From an uncultured Collinsella sp. (GTDB lineage Bacteria > Actinomycetota > Coriobacteriia > Coriobacteriales > Coriobacteriaceae), in assembly GCA_934654515.1 (NCBI GenBank), contig CAKUGA010000006.1, positions 1-53,499 of the forward strand: DNA of 53,499 nucleotides, written 5' to 3'. Under the pieces are notes generated by a model. That model saw nothing but the letters and a program-made list of their open reading frames with translations, was not told the DNA's origin and searched no databases. Both the position numbers and the translations under genes were made by a program. This document shows positions 8,044 through 15,818 of the stretch, one piece after another (the first letter of the stretch is position 1; each line of letters starts with the position of its first letter).

Positions 8044-9807
8044 CTAGTGCTTGCCGCCGTGACTGTTGCGCCAGATATTGCGGCCCAGCATGAGCGCCAA
8101 AACCAGCGCGCTCACATAGCCAACAAAGCCGATGATCGGAATACCGAGCACAACAGGCTCGATGCGCGCATAGTAGACCACCGAGGAGCCGATAAACAGA
8201 CCGGCGATAACAATGGCCATCGACATACGGTCGACGATGCCGCCTATCTGACGCAGCGCCTTGTCGCTACTCATGAGCTGCAGATTCACCTTAAGCTGAC
8301 CGCGCGTGAGCATACGCGACGCCAGGCCCAGGTACTCGGCCGCTTCGAGTGAGCCCTTGGCCGCACGGTAGCTGCTCGCCGCAAAGTCACGGCCCATCTC
8401 GCGAACGCGCGCATAGGTGCTCTTCTCGTTTTTGATATGCGTCTGGATGATCTGGATCATGTTGACGTTGGGCATATACTCAGTCAGCAGGCCCTCGAGC
8501 GTCACCATGCCGCGGGCGAACATCGTTACCACGCTCGGCAGCTCAACGTCGTTCTTGCGCGCCAAGTTCAGCAACGAGGTCAAGAACTCGCCGATGTCCA
8601 GGTCCTTAAGATCGAGGCCCGCAAAGTCGGCAACGATAAAGTCCAGATCGGACAAAAATGCCGAGTGATCGAGCTCCGCCGAATCGCCGCGTGTCACGGC
8701 AAAGCGCATGAGCGAGTCTTTGAGCTTGGGCACGTCACCCTCGGCCACGGCGAAAATCATGTCCTTGACGATGCCACGATCGTGGCTCGACATGCGCCCG
8801 ACCATGCCCAGGTCGATAAAGTAGACGATACCGTCCTTGAGGATGATGTTTCCCGCATGCGGATCGGCATGGAAAAAGCCGTCGTCGAGCACTTGCGTCG
8901 AGTAGTCCTCGACGATGGTCGAGCCAATCTTCTCCAGATCGTAGCCCTCGGCCACGAGGCGCTCGGGGTCGGCAATCGAGATGCCATCGATGTAATCCAT
9001 GACCACGACGTGCTCGGTGCACAGATCCAAGTAGGACTTGGGACACGACACGCCGCGCACGCTCTTATGGAACTCGTAAAAGTCGTTGAGGTTTTTGGCC
9101 TCGGCCAAAAAGTTGGTCTCCTCGCGAAACGAGGTCCACAGCTCCTCGACCACGCCATGTAGGTCCACAAACTGATCGGTGTTGACGAACTTGGAGACGA
9201 TGCGCACCACCGAGCGAATGATATCGATGTCTTGGGCCATGACCTGCTGAGCGCCGGGGCGCTGCACCTTGACGGCCACGTCCTCGCCCGTCACCAGGCG
9301 AGCACGATGCACCTGCGCGAGCGAGGCGCTGCCAAGCGGGTTGGGATCAATCGCGTCGAACATCTCCCCCAGGCGCAGGCCGTATTCCTCCTCTAGGCAG
9401 CGAAGCACCACCTCGTACGGCACCGGCTCTACATCGGAGCGCAGACGACGCAGCTCGTCACAAAAGCGCTGCGGCAGAATCTCGGACCGGTTGGCCAAAA
9501 TCTGCCCCATCTTGACGAACATGGGGCCGAGCTCCTCGAGCAAGCGGCGCAGGCGCACCGGCGTGAGGTTATCCCACACGCGGTATTTTTTGACGAGGCG
9601 GACGATCTGTCCAATGCGCTCGCGACGGCCCGCCGGCGTAAGCTGGTACTCGTCGCACGGCGCCATCGCGTCAGGCTCCTCGGGCACCATGTCCACGGCG
9701 CGGGGCTTCTTGCGAGTGCCCGAGACGGCAGCCTCGACTTCGTCGACAACTGCCGCCTCGTCACACAAGGGGTCTTGATTGTTGTAATCGGTGGTGGGAT
9801 CTGCCAT
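8044..9807 (-). CDS. AarF/ABC1/UbiB family protein kinase-like membrane protein
   Basis: 587 residues with the ABC1/UbiB atypical kinase fold. Markers: LEELGPMFVKMGQILANR (KxGQ motif, about residue 90), the ATP-lysine region DVAVKVQRPG (about 174), catalytic loop FFHADPHAGNI (about 312), and metal-binding FIDLGMVG (about 330). Two hydrophobic segments near the C-terminus (IVIAGLFIGSSVVYYA and IIGFVGYVSALVLALML) suggest membrane attachment. Length and order fit bacterial UbiB-like proteins. UbiB supports ubiquinone synthesis in Proteobacteria; in an anaerobe without ubiquinone the lipid substrate is unknown. It lies 8 bases after the 142-codon-or-less gene at 9816-10232 and is probably co-transcribed with it. 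Start ATG 9807. Confidence 0.88.
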   Translation of the reverse strand: MADPTTDYNNQDPLCDEAAVVDEVEAAVSGTRKKPRAVDMVPEEPDAMAPCDEYQLTPAGRRERIGQIVRLVKKYRVWDNLTPVRLRRLLEELGPMFVKMGQILANRSEILPQRFCDELRRLRSDVEPVPYEVVLRCLEEEYGLRLGEMFDAIDPNPLGSASLAQVHRARLVTGEDVAVKVQRPGAQQVMAQDIDIIRSVVRIVSKFVNTDQFVDLHGVVEELWTSFREETNFLAEAKNLNDFYEFHKSVRGVSCPKSYLDLCTEHVVVMDYIDGISIADPERLVAEGYDLEKIGSTIVEDYSTQVLDDGFFHADPHAGNIILKDGIVYFIDLGMVGRMSSHDRGIVKDMIFAVAEGDVPKLKDSLMRFAVTRGDSAELDHSAFLSDLDFIVADFAGLDLKDLDIGEFLTSLLNLARKNDVELPSVVTMFARGMVTLEGLLTEYMPNVNMIQIIQTHIKNEKSTYARVREMGRDFAASSYRAAKGSLEAAEYLGLASRMLTRGQLKVNLQLMSSDKALRQIGGIVDRMSMAIVIAGLFIGSSVVYYARIEPVVLGIPIIGFVGYVSALVLALMLGRNIWRNSHGGKH

Positions 9808-9815
9808 CTGCGCTA

Positions 9816-10232
9816 CTACTCGGCCTCTTCGGCATCCTCTGCGTCGTCGGGCTCAACGGACTCGACGGGCACCGAGGTCACGTTGTCCTCGACCGAATCG
9901 ACGATGTCGCGCACGTGAGCCAGGAAGGCCGTGCGCTCGGGGGCGGTCATAACGCGGACGCGGGCAAGGATGAGCTCATCGAGCACGCGCTGAGCCGCGG
10001 TTTCGCCCTGCATGCCCAGGCGCTCGGTAAGGTCGGAGATGGTGCCGCCGGCCTGCTCGAACATGTCGGATACGCTGCGGGCGATATCGGGGGTGTCGGC
10101 GTCCTTGCGCACCTGCTCGCCCTTGGCGTTGAGGTCGTCAAGGACCTTCTTGCCTCCCTCGACGGCAACGGCAGCAGCGCCAAAGCCCACGTTGATGGCG
10201 CCGTTAACAAGCTGATCGAATTTCATAACCAT
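9816..10232 (-). CDS. Small helical protein upstream of the AarF-like kinase (unknown function)
   Basis: 138 residues. The N-terminal part, MVMKFDQLVNGAINVGFG, is followed by helical sequence (GGKKVLDDLNAKGEQVRKDA, then AGGTISDLTERLG) and an acidic tail of Asp/Glu/Ala. The pattern resembles phasin-like or DUF-type helical accessory proteins, but no family is certain. I chose ATG 10232 because GGAG lies 6 bases before it; a TTG at 10244 would add four residues. The stop is 8 bases before the AarF/UbiB-like gene, so the two probably work together; UbiB proteins commonly have small helical partners. No membrane segment is evident. Confidence 0.7.
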   Translation of the reverse strand: MVMKFDQLVNGAINVGFGAAAVAVEGGKKVLDDLNAKGEQVRKDADTPDIARSVSDMFEQAGGTISDLTERLGMQGETAAQRVLDELILARVRVMTAPERTAFLAHVRDIVDSVEDNVTSVPVESVEPDDAEDAEEAE

Positions 10233-10303
10233 GGTTGGCTCCAATCATGAACAACTGCATTGGCCTTCTTGTACCCAAGATTGCGCGAAAGCGACAAAGC
10301 GTT

Positions 10304-11827
10304 TTACCTGATGTTATCGTTCATCGCGAAGGAATTCTTCATGGCACAGCTCGTGGTGTAGAGCACCTTACCCAGCAGGGTATCGGTCTCCACGCGCACG
10401 CGCTCGGCGAAGGCCTCGTTGGCGCGTGCCAGCTCGGCGGAAACCTCGGCCTCGGGCAGGGCGGCAACGGCAGCGTCAACGTCATGGAGCTGCTTGTGGC
10501 CCATGCCGCCGACCTTCTCCTGGTAGTCCTCAACGGCGCGGCCGCACTCATGGAAGCGGACGTCGGCCAGGGCGCCGATCAGGCGATTGGCCCAGTAAAA
10601 GTTCTCAGACGTCACGCGAGCCTGGGTGCCGGCGTAGTACTCGGGCATGGTCTCGACGTTGGCGTACAGCGGGACCAGTGCGTTAAACGAGTTGGAGCCA
10701 AAGGCCATCCACTGCACGGCGCGGTAGGCCGGCTGCGCATAGGGGCGCAGCTGCAGCACGGCGAGCTGGCTGTTGCGGTTGATGCCGATGGGACGATAGG
10801 CGCCGCGCGTGGCCGGCGTGCCCTTGCTGCCGTAGCAGTCGTACTCCGTGCCCTGGTAGTGACTGGAGAGCACGTACTTAATGTCCTCGATGGTCACCTT
10901 GCGCTCGGGCACGCGGCTCCAGGGGATGTCATCGCTCTCGGGCGTAAAGTCAGCGTCGGGGCCATCCCACACGTCGCTGGGGTTGAGGCAGCGCTGCATG
11001 TACCAGGCGCGCGGCGTGTTGTAGACGTGATCGCTGTCGCTGTGGGAGCCAAAGGCCTCGCGCGGGTTGAAGACCGTTGCGGGACCGTCGCCCTCGACAC
11101 CCAGCGTCAGGTCAAGATGCCACTCGGTCATCCAGGCGCGCAGGCCGGAAGAGCACATGTGGTCGGCCTGGTCGCCCTCGGCGTCGTCCAGGTCAAAGCT
11201 GTCAATACCCAGCTGGTTGGGCATGGTCACATAGGCGTCATCGGGCACGCGCTTGGCAATCCAGTGGTGACCGCCGATGGTCTCGAGCCACCAGATCTCG
11301 TCCACGTCGCTAAAGGCAATGCCGTTGTTCTCGTAGGTGCCGTAGCGCTCGAGAAGGTCGCCCAGGATGCGCACGCCGTCGCGGGCGGACTTGGCGTACG
11401 GCAGCACCAGGGTCACCATGTCTTCTTCGCCCAGGCCGCCGGGCTGTGCCGGAACATAGCCGTCCTCGCCCTCGTTGCCCTTGGCGGGCACGTAGTCCAC
11501 GAGCGGATCGGCGCCGCGGACGCGCTCGTTGGTGGTGAGCGTCTCGGTTGCGGACATCCCGACGTTGAGCTCGTTGAATCCGGCCTCGGCCCAGATGCCG
11601 TGACCGGGGATGACATCGGGGACGCTCGTGTAGCGCATGGGATTATCAGGCAGCTCGATGGTCAGATGGCTCAGAACGCTCGTGTAGACGCGCGGTTGCT
11701 CGTCGGGGTGCACCACGCGCATACGCTTGGGCTCAAACACCCCGTTGGACGAGTCCTCGTTGCGGGCAACCAGCGTCGACCCGTCATAGCTCGCGTTCTT
11801 ACCAACCAAAATCGTTGTGCACGGCAT
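10304..11827 (-). CDS. pepD: C69-family dipeptidase (PepD-type Ntn hydrolase)
   Basis: 507 residues, length normal for peptidase family C69. The N-terminus MPCTTILVGKNASYDGST carries the nucleophilic Cys near the chain start, as in Lactobacillus dipeptidase A, followed by VARNEDSS. Family features further on include GFNELNVGMSATET, IWWLETIGGHHWIAKRVPDD and YNTPRAWYMQRCLNP. The enzyme hydrolyses dipeptides, probably in the cytoplasm; no signal peptide is seen. ATG 11827 is preferred since GAGGAGG lies 6 bases upstream, whereas the earlier in-frame ATG (11833) abuts it. The gene stands alone: its left neighbour is 71 bases away and the right flank is a long repeat element. Confidence 0.9.
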   Translation of the reverse strand: MPCTTILVGKNASYDGSTLVARNEDSSNGVFEPKRMRVVHPDEQPRVYTSVLSHLTIELPDNPMRYTSVPDVIPGHGIWAEAGFNELNVGMSATETLTTNERVRGADPLVDYVPAKGNEGEDGYVPAQPGGLGEEDMVTLVLPYAKSARDGVRILGDLLERYGTYENNGIAFSDVDEIWWLETIGGHHWIAKRVPDDAYVTMPNQLGIDSFDLDDAEGDQADHMCSSGLRAWMTEWHLDLTLGVEGDGPATVFNPREAFGSHSDSDHVYNTPRAWYMQRCLNPSDVWDGPDADFTPESDDIPWSRVPERKVTIEDIKYVLSSHYQGTEYDCYGSKGTPATRGAYRPIGINRNSQLAVLQLRPYAQPAYRAVQWMAFGSNSFNALVPLYANVETMPEYYAGTQARVTSENFYWANRLIGALADVRFHECGRAVEDYQEKVGGMGHKQLHDVDAAVAALPEAEVSAELARANEAFAERVRVETDTLLGKVLYTTSCAMKNSFAMNDNIR

Positions 11828-11921
11828 GCGCATCCTCCTCGAGCGAAGAAATCAAACGGTAACAGTGTATCGCTTCGACGCAAAAAGGGCGAAACCGGAG
11901 TCCCTTGGGACCCTCTCGAGA

Positions 11922-12160
11922 CCCCAGTGGTCAAAAAATGCCAAATATGAGTACTGTCACCAATTTAGTAACAGCAATTCGCTACAGTCCGAGCGTTGGA
12001 AATCCCCATTTGTCCAAAAGTAAGACAACGTTATTCCCCATAGGTCCAATAAAATAGGCTCCCTAACGATATTTAATATCATTAGGGAGTTAAATCAATC
12101 TCAAAAATATGTAACCAACAAGGCAACAGTACTCATATTTGGCATTTTTTGACCACGGGG
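11922..12160. repeat. 239-bp element bounded by near-perfect 35/36-bp inverted repeats
   Basis: The left arm (11922-11957) reads CCCCAGTGGTCAAAAAATGC then CAAATATGAGTACTGT. The right arm (12126-12160) is its reverse complement except for one base missing near the outer end. The 168 bases between are AT-rich compared with their surroundings and include a second palindrome (12059-12089). No open frame with a start and ribosome site was seen inside. It fills the gap between the dipeptidase start and the folD stop. A MITE-like or REP-like mobile repeat is the best guess; an RNA hairpin acting on folD or pepD is possible. Confidence 0.8.
12059..12089. repeat. 31-base palindrome within the larger inverted-repeat element
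   Basis: CTCCCTAACGATATT and its near reverse complement AATATCATTAGGGAG are joined with almost no loop (one mismatch). It is a cruciform or hairpin candidate at the centre-right of the 11922-12160 element. No T-run follows. Confidence 0.75.
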
Positions 12161-12194
12161 TATCTAACCAACCCCCTAAACAGCCGCGGAACGC

Positions 12195-13049
12195 CTATTT
12201 CGCCGTGCGTTCGGCCGCCTCAATCACGTGCTTGGCGAGAATCGCCGTCGTCACGGCGCCCACGCCACCCGGCACGGGCGTGATGGCGCCAACAACCGGC
12301 TCCGCGGCATCAAAATCGACGTCGCCGACCAACTTGCCGGCCGCCTCGTCCCAGTTAATGCCAACGTCGATGACCGTCTGGCCCTCGCGGACCGCATCCG
12401 CGCCAATCGTGCGCGCACGTCCGACCGCGGCGACCACAATATCGGCAGCACGGCATTCGGCAGCAAGGTCGCGCGTGTGCGTGTGGCATGTCGTCACGGT
12501 AGCATTGCGCGCCGTAAGCATGGCGGCAACAGGACGGCCAATCACCAGCGAGCGACCGACAACGGCAACCTTGGCACCGTCCAGTTCAACGCCATAGTGA
12601 TCCAGAATCGCCAGAACGGCTTCGGCTGTGCAGGGGGCAAAACCCTCGCCGCGCCCCGAAAGCGTGGTGAGCAGCGAAGCCGGCGTCATGGAGTCAACGT
12701 CCTTGGCAGGATCGAGTGCCGCGGCAACCGCGTCCTCGTCAAGGCCGGCGGGCAGCGGACGGAACAGCAGGCAGCCATGAACAGCCGAATCGGCATTAAT
12801 GTCCCCGATCGCCGCCAACAGCTCGTCCTGCGAAACATCGGCAGGAAGCAACACGCGACGAGCCTCGATGCCAACCTTTTCGCAGCGCTTGAGCGCACCG
12901 CGCTCGTAGGACAGGTCGTCCTCGCGCTCGCCCACACGGACGATAGCCAACGTCGGAACAACGCCGCGCTCGCGCAGGGCGGCGCAACGGGCAGCAAGCT
13001 CCTCAGTCAAAGCACGGGCAACGGGAGCACCCTTCAGCAGTTCAGCCAT
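12195..13049 (-). CDS. folD: FolD-type methylenetetrahydrofolate dehydrogenase, catalytic Lys and Gln of the cyclohydrolase site absent
   Basis: 284 residues with the whole FolD layout: substrate half, then the Rossmann half with AVVGRSLVIGRPVAAML and TCHTHT, and the ending TPVPGGVGAVTTAILAKHV. FolD oxidises 5,10-methylene-THF with NAD(P)+ and hydrolyses the methenyl product. The usual catalytic lysine (Y-x-x-x-K) is Ala52 here (SYERGALKRCEKVGI), and the glutamine of VQLPLP is Phe96 (CLLFRPLP). KDVD (116-119) is retained. Both changes fall in residues needed for cyclohydrolase activity in studied homologues. ATG 13049 follows GAGGGGAT and lies 2 bases after the fchA stop, so the pair is translated together. 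FchA may supply the missing step. Confidence 0.9.
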   Translation of the reverse strand: MAELLKGAPVARALTEELAARCAALRERGVVPTLAIVRVGEREDDLSYERGALKRCEKVGIEARRVLLPADVSQDELLAAIGDINADSAVHGCLLFRPLPAGLDEDAVAAALDPAKDVDSMTPASLLTTLSGRGEGFAPCTAEAVLAILDHYGVELDGAKVAVVGRSLVIGRPVAAMLTARNATVTTCHTHTRDLAAECRAADIVVAAVGRARTIGADAVREGQTVIDVGINWDEAAGKLVGDVDFDAAEPVVGAITPVPGGVGAVTTAILAKHVIEAAERTAK

Positions 13050-13051
13050 GA

Positions 13052-13684
13052 CTATCCCCTCTTCCTGGCTGCGTCGGCGGCGCGGCGTGCCAGCGCATCG
13101 GCGCGCGGTAGCCACGTATCGAGCAGTTCATCGCACGCCGCCTCGAGCTCCTCGGCGCGGGCACGATCCTTCATGGACGTGGTGTTCGCAAAGAGCGTCA
13201 AGCTCGCACCCTGCATGGCGGCGCGGCAAAAGACGGCACCGCACGCCACGTCGGACAGCAGCTGACGCGACCCCTTGTCTGCCATGTCCTCAAGCAGCGC
13301 CAACGCACGGCCGCAGGCATCCATGATGCGGTACGGCGGCATAGCGGCCACATGCAGCGCATCCTGAATCGCCGCGGGCCGAGCCGGGTCCTCGCGCGGA
13401 ATACCGTACGCAGCGGACACCTGCCCATAGGCTCGAACATCCTCGGCAACCAAGTCGACAAGCTCCTGGGCCAACTCGTCTGCCTGGGCAAATGCACGCG
13501 TCAGATCGTCCGCGCGATCGACAAGCGCGGGATTGGTTGCCCCGTAACGCGCGACCATCCCGCACAGCGAGGCGCCCAATGCGCCCACAAAGGCGCTCGC
13601 GCTGCCGCCACCGGGAACGGGCTCGCGCGCAGCCAGTGCCTCAGCAAAACCGCGACAGGTTTTATCCATCATCTCTTGGCTCAT
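13052..13684 (-). CDS. fchA: Cyclodeaminase/cyclohydrolase family protein (FchA/FTCD-C type)
   Basis: 210 residues. The family signature is near the N-terminus: REPVPGGGSASAFVGALGAS, followed by the all-helical fold with LVDLVAEDVRAYGQVSAAY and VACGAVFCRAAMQGA. Relatives convert 5-formimino-THF to 5,10-methenyl-THF or, in acetogens, act as methenyl-THF cyclohydrolase. ATG 13684 is chosen because AAGGTG is 7 bases upstream; ATG 13690 is too close to it. It is the first gene of a two-gene operon with folD. No glutamate formiminotransferase gene is seen beside it, which favours a cyclohydrolase role with FolD and with Fhs (25652-27319). Inference, but strengthened by the altered FolD active site. 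Confidence 0.87.
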   Translation of the reverse strand: MSQEMMDKTCRGFAEALAAREPVPGGGSASAFVGALGASLCGMVARYGATNPALVDRADDLTRAFAQADELAQELVDLVAEDVRAYGQVSAAYGIPREDPARPAAIQDALHVAAMPPYRIMDACGRALALLEDMADKGSRQLLSDVACGAVFCRAAMQGASLTLFANTTSMKDRARAEELEAACDELLDTWLPRADALARRAADAARKRG

Positions 13685-14070
13685 ACGCATGCACCTTCAA
13701 GTCACATACATCGGTCGGGTGGCAGCCGCCTGCCGACCGTATCGATCACATAATGGTGCTAAGTCTAGCCCATAAGCAGACGAGCGTCAGCGTACCTGGC
13801 CATCGCGGATTTCTATGGCACGCGATAGGCGGCGGCAACGCAAACATGGGACACATGGCCCACCTTTCGAGACTCTCTGGCAGCACAAACCGGGGCATAT
13901 CTATAAGTAAGGAGCCCGTTGGGGCACGGCTGCGCAACGGCCACAAACCACGAACGGAGGTATTAACGCACTCATACAACCCACGCACAAAGGCATCCGC
14001 CGCAAACGAAAACAACGCCCCGACGCCCTCCGACACCGCGATGTCACCAACAGACAAGGAGGACGCCACC
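13685..14070. other. Intergenic region between divergent fchA and first lipoprotein gene
   Basis: 386 bases with no convincing gene. It holds start signals for fchA on the minus strand and the leader of the 14071 lipoprotein gene on the plus strand, including the 16-bp palindrome at 13847-13862. A long plus-strand open frame runs through it but lacks a good start and composition. Confidence 0.6.
13847..13862 (+). promoter_or_regulatory. Candidate operator, copy 1 (upstream of lipoprotein 1)
   Basis: TGGGACACATGGCCCA is an imperfect palindrome (TGGG...CCCA arms). The identical 16 bases recur at 14831-14846 upstream of the paralogous gene. It lies 208 bases before the 14071 start codon. Confidence 0.5.
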
Positions 14071-14679
14071 ATGAAGAAAAAGACCCTATCGATCCTTTCC
14101 CTTTGCATCGCCCTCTTTGCCGCGCTCGCCCTTGTGGGCTGCGGCGGGAGCGCATCGGGCGGAGGCGGGGGCAGCAGCGCCGCCAAGAGCGAGAGCAAGG
14201 AAAAGGCCCCCGTCGCTAAGAAGACCGACTTTATCTGGTTTAAGGTCGAGATGCCCGAGGGCGTTGGCGTAAGCGACTCCGCCGGCAAGAACGCCGACAG
14301 GGTCCAGCTCACCTTCCCCGAGAACGAGAACACCACGGTCGACCGTTTCATCCCCGTTTGGCAAGAGAAGATGACGGCCGAAGAGTCCTTTGCAGAGCAG
14401 GCCGAAAGGCATACTGGAACGTTCCAGTGGGAGGATGGCGACCCCGTCGAGTACAACGGCAGAACATGGCTCACCGGAACGTGCAAGGACAACGGCGGCA
14501 CTTATACCTACCTCTTTACCGACGTCGACACGGGAAGCGTCTATATCATGATTAGGAACGTCGACCTTCACAAGAAAGAAGCCGAGACGCTCCTCAACTC
14601 CATCGAGTTCCCCGACGACATGAAGAAAGCAGTTGACGAGGCACGCGAAGTCGAGATTTCGAGCATCGAGATCAAGTAA
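14071..14679 (+). CDS. Lipoprotein, paralogue 1 of a tandem pair (unknown function)
   Basis: 202 residues. A lipoprotein signal (LFAALALVGC, lipid-accepting Cys24) is followed by a Gly/Ser linker and a domain beginning TDFIWFKVEMPEGV. That opening recurs almost unchanged in the next gene. The domain continues DRFIPVW, NGRTWLTGTCKDNGG and ends with an acidic SSIEIK. No known enzyme motif is seen. It is a membrane-anchored extracellular protein, possibly ligand-binding. Start ATG 14071 has GGAGG 8 bases upstream. A GC hairpin at 14751-14776 follows, so each paralogue probably has its own transcript. Confidence 0.85.
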   Translation: MKKKTLSILSLCIALFAALALVGCGGSASGGGGGSSAAKSESKEKAPVAKKTDFIWFKVEMPEGVGVSDSAGKNADRVQLTFPENENTTVDRFIPVWQEKMTAEESFAEQAERHTGTFQWEDGDPVEYNGRTWLTGTCKDNGGTYTYLFTDVDTGSVYIMIRNVDLHKKEAETLLNSIEFPDDMKKAVDEAREVEISSIEIK

Positions 14680-14750
14680 CGGGGCACCCGCACGTGCCTA
14701 TGCGCACCCGCGCACATGCGCTCCATTAAAACAACGGGCGCCCAACCCGA

Positions 14751-14775
14751 GGAGGGCCGACAGCATCGGCCCTCC
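14751..14775 (+). terminator. GC-rich hairpin after lipoprotein 1
   Basis: GGAGGGCCGA (14751-14760) pairs with TCGGCCCTCC (14766-14775) over a 5-base loop. The U-tract is poor (CCACTCTT), so termination may be partial. Confidence 0.6.
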
Positions 14776-14830
14776 CCACTCTTGCGTCCGCACATATTGC
14801 CACTTATCGGCGCAAATCCGACCCCCAGAA

Positions 14831-14846
14831 TGGGACACATGGCCCA
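14831..14846 (+). promoter_or_regulatory. Candidate operator, copy 2 (upstream of lipoprotein 2)
   Basis: TGGGACACATGGCCCA, identical to 13847-13862 and 74 bases before the 14921 start. Conservation of this block, while neighbouring bases differ, suggests a binding site rather than a simple duplicated leader. Confidence 0.5.
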
Positions 14847-14920
14847 CCCGAACGAGCCGCTCGCGCGTACAGTAAAGGCAGGTAATCCATGGGCGGTTAC
14901 AGATCGAGGAGGACACGACC

Positions 14921-15514
14921 ATGAAAAAGAAGGCCTTTGCGATTCTCACCCTCTGCTTGAGTCTCTTTGCCGCAGTTGCCCTGGTGGGCTGCGGCGGAAG
15001 TGGCGGCGCTGCCGGCAGTGGCGGTGGCGGCGGAGCGGAAAAGCCAGCCGTGGACATGAGGACCGACTTCATCTGGTTTAAGGTCGAGGTCCCCGAGGGC
15101 GTCGAGGTCACCGACGTCGCCGGCGATACCGCCGACAGGGCCCAGTTTAAGTTCACCGAGAGCGAGCACGCCAGCGACCGCTTCATCCCTGTCTTTGACT
15201 CCGACAAGAACGCCGACGAACTGTTCGACTACGAGGCCAAATGGAATGCCAGCTTTGAGTGGACCGAGAACGATCCCGTCAAGTACAACGGCAAGACCTG
15301 GCGCAACGCTTCCTACACTCATTCGGGCGGCGTGACGACCGAGTACTTCACCGAGGCGGGCGGCGGCAGTGTGTACGTGCGTATCGACAACGTCGAAGAG
15401 CACAAGGACGCCGTCGAGACCATGATGAAGTCTCTTGAGTTTGCCGACGACATCGCCGAGGCCAAGACCGAGGCCATGGACGTTAAGCTCGACGACATCG
15501 AGATCAAGCGCTAA
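14921..15514 (+). CDS. Lipoprotein, paralogue 2 of a tandem pair (unknown function)
   Basis: 197 residues, clearly paralogous to the gene just upstream: signal AAVALVGC with Cys24, Gly-rich linker, then TDFIWFKVEVPEGVEV, DRFIPVFDSD, KYNGKTWRNAS and the ending LDDIEIKR. The two copies differ mainly in linker length and in the middle of the domain, where this one has YTHSGGVTTEYFTEAGGG. GAGGA lies about 8 bases before ATG 14921. It is followed by a strong terminator at 15587. Function unknown; predicted to sit on the outer face of the cell membrane. Confidence 0.85.
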   Translation: MKKKAFAILTLCLSLFAAVALVGCGGSGGAAGSGGGGGAEKPAVDMRTDFIWFKVEVPEGVEVTDVAGDTADRAQFKFTESEHASDRFIPVFDSDKNADELFDYEAKWNASFEWTENDPVKYNGKTWRNASYTHSGGVTTEYFTEAGGGSVYVRIDNVEEHKDAVETMMKSLEFADDIAEAKTEAMDVKLDDIEIKR

Positions 15515-15818
15515 GCGACTGGCGAGCGCAGCGGGAAACACGAGCGCAGTGCAAACAAGCGACGATACCCCAGCGCTTCGTACCAAGGGAGGGCCGGTAA
15601 ACCGACCCTCCCTTTCTTATGTCGGCAGCCGACGAACGCGAAGATGCCGGACTCCGAAACCATCCCAGACACGGTAGCAACACAAATAGACAAACACCCC
15701 AACACGTCCGCCCGCCGATTTATTGCGCCGCGCAGACAATTAAACCGGCACCTTTAAACATCTGGGCAGTATAGTGACCCAAACGAGTGCATAACCGCAC
15801 CCTGCGAATGGAGGAGTT
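15515..15818. other. Intergenic region before the PI-PLC-like gene
   Basis: 304 bases with no gene. It holds the lipoprotein-2 terminator at 15587-15618 and the leader of the 15819 gene. TATAGT near 15772 could be a -10 element, but no good -35 partner was found. Confidence 0.55.
15587..15618 (+). terminator. Rho-independent terminator after lipoprotein 2
   Basis: GGGAGGGCCGG pairs with CCGACCCTCCC (one mismatch) around a short loop, then TTTCTT. It lies about 70 bases beyond the stop codon. Confidence 0.8.

Noticed and set aside
10235..11950. 571-codon plus-strand frame opposite the C69 dipeptidase
   Set aside because: No recognisable domain; the dipeptidase is clear on the minus strand.
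11922..12160. CRISPR array
   Set aside because: Repeats are inverted and only two copies; no spacers or cas genes.
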